NCBI GenBank assembly: GCA_022511285.1
Contig: JAFLRW010000064.1
Coordinates: forward strand, 1 to 9,670
Length of the DNA stretch: 9,670 nt
DNA from: Duncaniella sp.
GTDB lineage: Bacteria > Bacteroidota > Bacteroidia > Bacteroidales > Muribaculaceae
Direction: 5' to 3'
A program made the position numbers and the translations under genes. This document shows, one piece after another, positions 5,752 through 9,670 of this stretch. Below the pieces are notes generated by a model. The model did no database searches. It was not told the origin of the DNA and saw only the letters and a list, made by a program, of their open reading frames with translations. Numbering within the stretch: the stretch's first letter is position 1; each line of letters opens with the position of its first letter.

Positions 5752-7305
5752 ATGCAGATTAGCGACAATAAACGCATAGCGAAAAATACGCTGCTCCTAT
5801 ACGTCAGGATGCTCCTGATTATGGGGGTGAATCTTTACACCTCGCGAGTGGTCCTCGACGAGTTGGGTGTGGATGACTATGGAGTCTACACTGTCGTTGG
5901 TGGAGTGGTGTTGATGCTGTCATTTCTCAACAGCTGTATGTCGACAGCCACCCAGCGTTTTATTAATTACGAGCTCGGCAATCCTGAAGGGACGGAACAA
6001 TCGCTTAAAAATGTGTTCTCCACGTCAATCTCCATTCATTTGGCAATAGCGGTGGTGGTGCTGATGCTGGCTGAAACGGTGGGGTTGTGGTTTGTCAATC
6101 ATAAATTGGTGATACCAGCCGAGAGCGTTGCCGGCGCTAATATTGTGTATCAGACATCTATCGCAGTGTTCTGTATAAATATAATGCAGGTGCCGTTCAA
6201 TTCGGCTATCATCGCCCATGAGAAAATGGAAATCTTTGCGCTGCTCAGCATATTGGAATCATTGCTGAAGCTGTCAATTGCCTTTGCCTTGGTGGTGATA
6301 ACATCCAATAAACTTGCTTGTTACGGATTTTTGGTGCTGGGAGTCCACGCCATAGTAGCCGCTTCATATATCTGTATTAGTCTGCGAAAATTCAAAGAGT
6401 GTTCTCTCAGGTGTGTTTACATTCCGGGGCTGTTCAGGGAGATGCTGGTGTTTGCCGGATGGAATCTGTTCGGAAGCATAGCTTGGCTTGTGAGAGGGCA
6501 GGGGTTGGGAATACTTTTGAACATCTTTTTCGGCCCCGTCCTGAATGCTGCAAAGGGCGTGGCCGACCAAGTGTCAAACGCGGTGTCGTCTCTTATCGGA
6601 AACTTCCAATTAGCACTTAATCCACAGATTACCAAGAATTATGCAGCAGGCGAGATTGACTCGATGGAGCTGTTGACCTATCGGGGGATAAAATTCTCTT
6701 GCTGCCTGTTGTGGCTCGTAATGTTGCCGCTGGTAATCAATATGGATCGTATTCTCGGAGTATGGTTGGTGACGGTGCCCGATTTCACGGCTGTGTTTTT
6801 AGTGCTTATTTTAATAGACAGCCTATGTTCCAATCTGTTTGGCGGACCGATGATGGCGTCGCTCGCCGCGACGGGCAGGATACGTAACTATCAAATAATA
6901 GTAAGTCTGGCTCTGTTGGTGGTGCTTCCCGCCGCCTACATTGCATTGAAGATGGGAATGTCGCCTCTGTCAGTGTTCTATCTCAATATTGTGTTTAATC
7001 TCATAGGCGGAGGGCTCAGATTCTGGTTCTGTAAGCACCAGTTAGGCTATTCACTGCGGTTCTACCTGCGCTATGTGATGTTGCCCTTTTGTGGCGTGAT
7101 AGCAGTCAGCTTGCCGTTGACGATATTGTGTGAGCCATATATTGTCGGCTATTTCACACATCGGATTGCTGTCTTGGCTGTGTCGCTGACATTCTCTTTT
7201 CTGATAGCTCTGGCCTCTGTGTGGTTTTTTGGCTTCAGTTCCGCTGAGCGATTGACCATATCGACTCAGATTGTTAAAAAATTGTCGCGTGGAAAAGACT
7301 TGTGA
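5752..7305 (+). CDS. Wzx-type polysaccharide flippase (MATE-like / MOP superfamily)
   Basis: The protein is probably the inner-membrane flippase that moves undecaprenyl-diphosphate-linked glycan repeat units to the periplasmic face. It has 517 residues from the ATG at 5752 (a TTG at 5740 is less likely) and is very hydrophobic, with about 12-14 candidate membrane segments. The opening RIAKNTLLLYVRMLLIMGVN followed by LYTSRVVLDELGVDDYGVY is the standard N-terminus of Bacteroides lipopolysaccharide-biosynthesis flippases, and STATQRFINYELG at about residues 64-76 is also typical. No signal peptide is expected. It follows upxY after 21 bases and overlaps the next gene, so it is part of the operon. 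The glycan it carries cannot be told from sequence. The function as a flippase is a family-based inference. Confidence 0.88.
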   Translation: MQISDNKRIAKNTLLLYVRMLLIMGVNLYTSRVVLDELGVDDYGVYTVVGGVVLMLSFLNSCMSTATQRFINYELGNPEGTEQSLKNVFSTSISIHLAIAVVVLMLAETVGLWFVNHKLVIPAESVAGANIVYQTSIAVFCINIMQVPFNSAIIAHEKMEIFALLSILESLLKLSIAFALVVITSNKLACYGFLVLGVHAIVAASYICISLRKFKECSLRCVYIPGLFREMLVFAGWNLFGSIAWLVRGQGLGILLNIFFGPVLNAAKGVADQVSNAVSSLIGNFQLALNPQITKNYAAGEIDSMELLTYRGIKFSCCLLWLVMLPLVINMDRILGVWLVTVPDFTAVFLVLILIDSLCSNLFGGPMMASLAATGRIRNYQIIVSLALLVVLPAAYIALKMGMSPLSVFYLNIVFNLIGGGLRFWFCKHQLGYSLRFYLRYVMLPFCGVIAVSLPLTILCEPYIVGYFTHRIAVLAVSLTFSFLIALASVWFFGFSSAERLTISTQIVKKLSRGKDL

Positions 7306-8461
7306 TTATAGCATCTGCACCGGTTGCGGTGTTTGCTCGGCGGTGTGTCCTAAGAAATGCATCTCATTTTTTGAGGGCGATTTCGGGCACATATATCCAC
7401 GGATTAATGTGGCAGACTGCATAGACTGCAAGAAATGTGAGCGTGCATGCCCTGCTCTGCGCGACAATGGCTTGCGTGAGGCTGTGGAGGCCTATGCGGG
7501 AATCATCAGGGATAAGCATGATTATCTGACCACTACATCCGGCGGTGCGGCACAGGCTATCTCGAAAATGACACTGTCAAAGGGCGGCGTGGTCTACGGC
7601 TGTGCCTCATTGCCCGCAGCAAAGGTGTGTCATATCAGAGTCTGTCGGGAAGAAGACCTTGAGAAATTGAAAGGCTCGAAATATGTGCAGTCATCGCTGC
7701 TCACCGAGTTCGGCAATATTGTGACAGATGTCGAGGCCGGGCGCCGGGTGCTGTTTATCGGCACTCCGTGTCAGGTGGCAGCTGTCAAAGCTCTTTTCAA
7801 CAAGACCCCCGAGAATCTTCTGCTTGTCGACATTGTGTGTCACGGTGTGCCGTCGCTTGAATTTCTTAAAGACTATCTGAGGCATAATGGCATTGAGCCT
7901 GATAGTGTTGGTAAAATAGAGTTCAGAGACGGGCAAAGTTTCAAGATAAAAGTTGTCGACAAATCTGACAAGATTGTCTATGAATCGCTCTCATATTATG
8001 AACACCCGTTAAGAGATATTTATTACACAGCCTTTATCAACGGCGACTCTTATCGTCCATCCTGCTACGGCTGTCGGTTTGCCTCTCCGAGCCGATGCTC
8101 CGACATCACAATAGGTGACTTCTGGGGGCTTGGTAAAGTCAGCCCGGCTGATGAGATTCCACCCCACGACAAAGGAATTTCCCTCCTGCTTCCGGTCACG
8201 GAAAAAGGCATCCGCACATTAGATGAGCTCGGCCGGCTGATGGCTCTATACCGCCGAGACGTCGATGAGGCCGTCGGAGGCAACGCACAGCTGCGCCATC
8301 CCACCCCCTACGGGGCGTGGACCGGAGCGTTCAATTGCCTCAGAAAAATCATAGGCGTATGGCCGGCGGCCACAATTATATATTATATACACCGACTAAA
8401 GGACTCAGCTGTGAGTCAAATTCTGACAATAACCTCGTGGATCACAAAACGGCGACAATAA
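7289..8461 (+). CDS. FrhB/FdhB-like iron-sulfur protein of polysaccharide loci
   Basis: The protein resembles the coenzyme F420 hydrogenase/dehydrogenase beta-subunit family and has 390 residues from the GTG at 7289. An N-terminal pair of 4Fe-4S motifs is complete: C10, C13, C16, C20 and C44, C47, C50, C54. The FrhB core follows, with GGAAQAISKMTLSKGGVVYG, then VLFIGTPCQVAAVKALF and LLVDIVCHGVPSLEFLKDYL, and a later CYGCRFA...DITIGDFWG block. These are hallmark segments of the family. Bacteroidales are not known to make F420, so the family name is misleading; it more likely handles flavin- or ferredoxin-linked electrons, substrate unknown. It overlaps the flippase by 17 bp (35 bp if the TTG at 7271 is used) and the next gene by 25 bp. 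The family often occurs beside pyruvyl transferases in glycan loci, as here. Confidence 0.85.
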   Translation: MEKTCDYSICTGCGVCSAVCPKKCISFFEGDFGHIYPRINVADCIDCKKCERACPALRDNGLREAVEAYAGIIRDKHDYLTTTSGGAAQAISKMTLSKGGVVYGCASLPAAKVCHIRVCREEDLEKLKGSKYVQSSLLTEFGNIVTDVEAGRRVLFIGTPCQVAAVKALFNKTPENLLLVDIVCHGVPSLEFLKDYLRHNGIEPDSVGKIEFRDGQSFKIKVVDKSDKIVYESLSYYEHPLRDIYYTAFINGDSYRPSCYGCRFASPSRCSDITIGDFWGLGKVSPADEIPPHDKGISLLLPVTEKGIRTLDELGRLMALYRRDVDEAVGGNAQLRHPTPYGAWTGAFNCLRKIIGVWPAATIIYYIHRLKDSAVSQILTITSWITKRRQ

Positions 8462-9555
8462 CTTTTCATGCCGCTCACAATTACGGCTCAATGCTGCAGG
8501 CCTACGCCTTGCAGCAGACTCTGTTCGCACTCGGCGTTGAGAACGAGATAATCAACTTCCGTCCATTCTCTCAGCTCTCGATGTATCCCAACCCCTACAC
8601 ATCCCCCCTCTTCAAGCGACTGCGCCGTCGAGCAGTCGACTTGCTGATACCGGGATTCACTAAAAAACGCCTCGAGAAATATGATAACTTCGAGCGATTT
8701 TTGAGTCAACGCCTCATCCTCACCAAAGAGATTAACACCGAACAAGCCTTGGCTACAGAGTTGGGGAAATATGACACATATATCACCGGGAGCGACCAAT
8801 GTTGGAACTCTACGTGTCACGACTTCTCCTGGGCCTACTATCTCGACTTTGTCAAGGACGGAAATAAAATCTCCTACGCATCCAGTATCGGCCCCGACAC
8901 CCGGCTGCTTGACACAACAAGAATTTCAACGCTCTTACCCTCGTTCAGCGCCATCAGTGCCCGCGAGGAGGGCACGGCGCAAACCCTCTCAGCGCTCACA
9001 GACAAGGAGATTGCCATCGTGCCCGACCCCACGTTGCTCCTCTCCGCATCGCAGTGGCGCTCATTGGCAGCCGAGACCCCGCTGGTCGACGGAAACTATA
9101 TACTCCTATACACACCCTACATTCGCGACAACGTATTGGACATAGCCAAGGCCGTCCACAAAGCCACCGGCTGGAAAATCGTGGTGACAAAACTCTTAGG
9201 TCTGTCAGACTACAAGGCCCTCAGAGGATTGAATGTCGACTTTCAGACCCAGGCCGGCCCTGAACAATTCCTGAATCTCATCAGCCACGCAGCGTGTGTG
9301 GTGAGCGGTTCGTTCCACGCCATAGTCTTCTCAATGATATTCCGTCGTCCCTTCCTGGCCGTCGACGGCGACAGAGACAATCGCATGGCCCATCTCTTAA
9401 AGAAATACTCTCTCGAGGCCCAAGCCGTTCATCCCGAAGATGTAGGCCAAAAAATACAGAGCCTCCAAAGCGTTGACTACACCACGTTCAATGACATCAT
9501 CCCTGCAGAGCAGGCTAAAGCAATCGATTATCTAAAAAAATCGATAGGAAAATGA
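8437..9555 (+). CDS. Polysaccharide pyruvyl transferase-family protein
   Basis: Members of this family (WcaK/CsaB-like) transfer pyruvate from phosphoenolpyruvate to sugars as a ketal in some bacteria; many members have no tested activity. From the GTG at 8437 the protein has 372 residues. The start ATITFHAAHNYGSMLQAYAL is the family's N-terminal glycine-rich region. ITGSDQCWN, then ISYASSIGPD and AISAREEGT occupy the middle, and DPTLLL and VSGSFHAIVFSMIFRRPF the C-terminal half; the last holds the conserved Ser-Phe-His. Longer starts exist, but GTG at 8317 would overlap the FrhB-like gene by 145 bp. No signal peptide or membrane segment is visible, so it is cytoplasmic. Its codons end in C far more often than those of the flippase, which may mean a different origin. 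It ends in an ATGA overlap with the next gene. Confidence 0.85.
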   Translation: MDHKTATITFHAAHNYGSMLQAYALQQTLFALGVENEIINFRPFSQLSMYPNPYTSPLFKRLRRRAVDLLIPGFTKKRLEKYDNFERFLSQRLILTKEINTEQALATELGKYDTYITGSDQCWNSTCHDFSWAYYLDFVKDGNKISYASSIGPDTRLLDTTRISTLLPSFSAISAREEGTAQTLSALTDKEIAIVPDPTLLLSASQWRSLAAETPLVDGNYILLYTPYIRDNVLDIAKAVHKATGWKIVVTKLLGLSDYKALRGLNVDFQTQAGPEQFLNLISHAACVVSGSFHAIVFSMIFRRPFLAVDGDRDNRMAHLLKKYSLEAQAVHPEDVGQKIQSLQSVDYTTFNDIIPAEQAKAIDYLKKSIGK

Positions 9556-9670
9556 TTAAAGTCTCAGTCCTCATCCCGGTCTATGGCGTAGAGCCATATA
9601 TAGAGCGCTGCATCCGCTCCCTCTTCGCCCAGACCTTGACCGAAGATATAGAATTCATATTTGTTGACGA
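9552..9670 (+). CDS. Family 2 glycosyltransferase, 3' truncated by the window
   Basis: Only the first 39 codons are present. VSVLIPVYGVEPYIERCIRS followed by LFAQTL...IEFIFVDD is the unmistakable N-terminus of a GT-A-fold family 2 glycosyltransferase: first beta strand, nucleotide-sugar-binding loop, helix and the second strand ending in the VDD aspartates. The enzyme would add a sugar from a nucleotide donor to the growing lipid-linked repeat unit on the cytoplasmic side. Donor and acceptor cannot be told from this fragment. The ATG at 9552 shares ATGA with the upstream stop, so it is in the same operon and translationally coupled. More glycan genes probably follow downstream. Confidence 0.88.
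   Translation, partial: MIKVSVLIPVYGVEPYIERCIRSLFAQTLTEDIEFIFVD

Noticed and set aside
7289..8461. Annotation as a true coenzyme F420 hydrogenase subunit
   Set aside because: No partner hydrogenase subunits are present, the neighbours are glycan genes, and the lineage is not known to make F420; only family resemblance is claimed.

Overview
The window most likely comes from a gut-type member of the order Bacteroidales (Bacteroidota); a Muribaculaceae-like or related family is possible but cannot be settled from the sequence. Three things point this way. Two promoters carry the Bacteroidota -7 element TAnnTTTG, one of them with a well-spaced -33 TTTG. A polysaccharide locus is headed by a UpxY-type NusG paralogue. 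Protein features throughout (RecX, NrdD, flippase) are of the Bacteroides type. Starts rarely have a usable Shine-Dalgarno sequence and several appear to be GTG or TTG, as is common in this phylum.

Layout. (1) Positions 1-1859, + strand: a compact housekeeping run of prmC (5' end missing), recX and a ComF-family phosphoribosyltransferase, with overlapping ends. (2) Positions 1866-4546, - strand: nrdG and nrdD, the activase and catalytic subunit of the anaerobic class III ribonucleotide reductase. They overlap by 4 bp and are driven by a strong-looking promoter at 4603-4634; nrdG converges on comF with only 6 bp between them. (3) Positions 4547-5175: an AT-rich, repeat-laden spacer of about 630 bp. 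It holds the nrdDG promoter, a promoter facing the polysaccharide genes at 4981-4988, and several inverted and direct repeats. (4) Positions 5176-9670, + strand: the start of a capsular/exopolysaccharide operon comprising a upxY-like antiterminator, a Wzx-type flippase, an FrhB/FdhB-like iron-sulfur protein, a polysaccharide pyruvyl transferase-family protein, and the first 39 codons of a family 2 glycosyltransferase that runs off the window.

How the genes work together. PrmC methylates release factors, RecX tunes RecA, and NrdD/NrdG make dNTPs without oxygen; these are ordinary core functions of an anaerobe. The second block is accessory. UpxY would load on RNA polymerase in the long leader after the 4981 promoter and allow read-through of the glycan operon. 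The flippase would export lipid-linked repeat units, the glycosyltransferase would build them, and the FrhB-like/pyruvyl transferase-like pair would modify or help assemble them in a way that is not understood.

The parts most worth a second look are the spacer, where repeats surround the operon promoter and suggest regulation or DNA inversion, and the FrhB-like/pyruvyl transferase pair. No CRISPR array, RNA gene or insertion sequence was seen.
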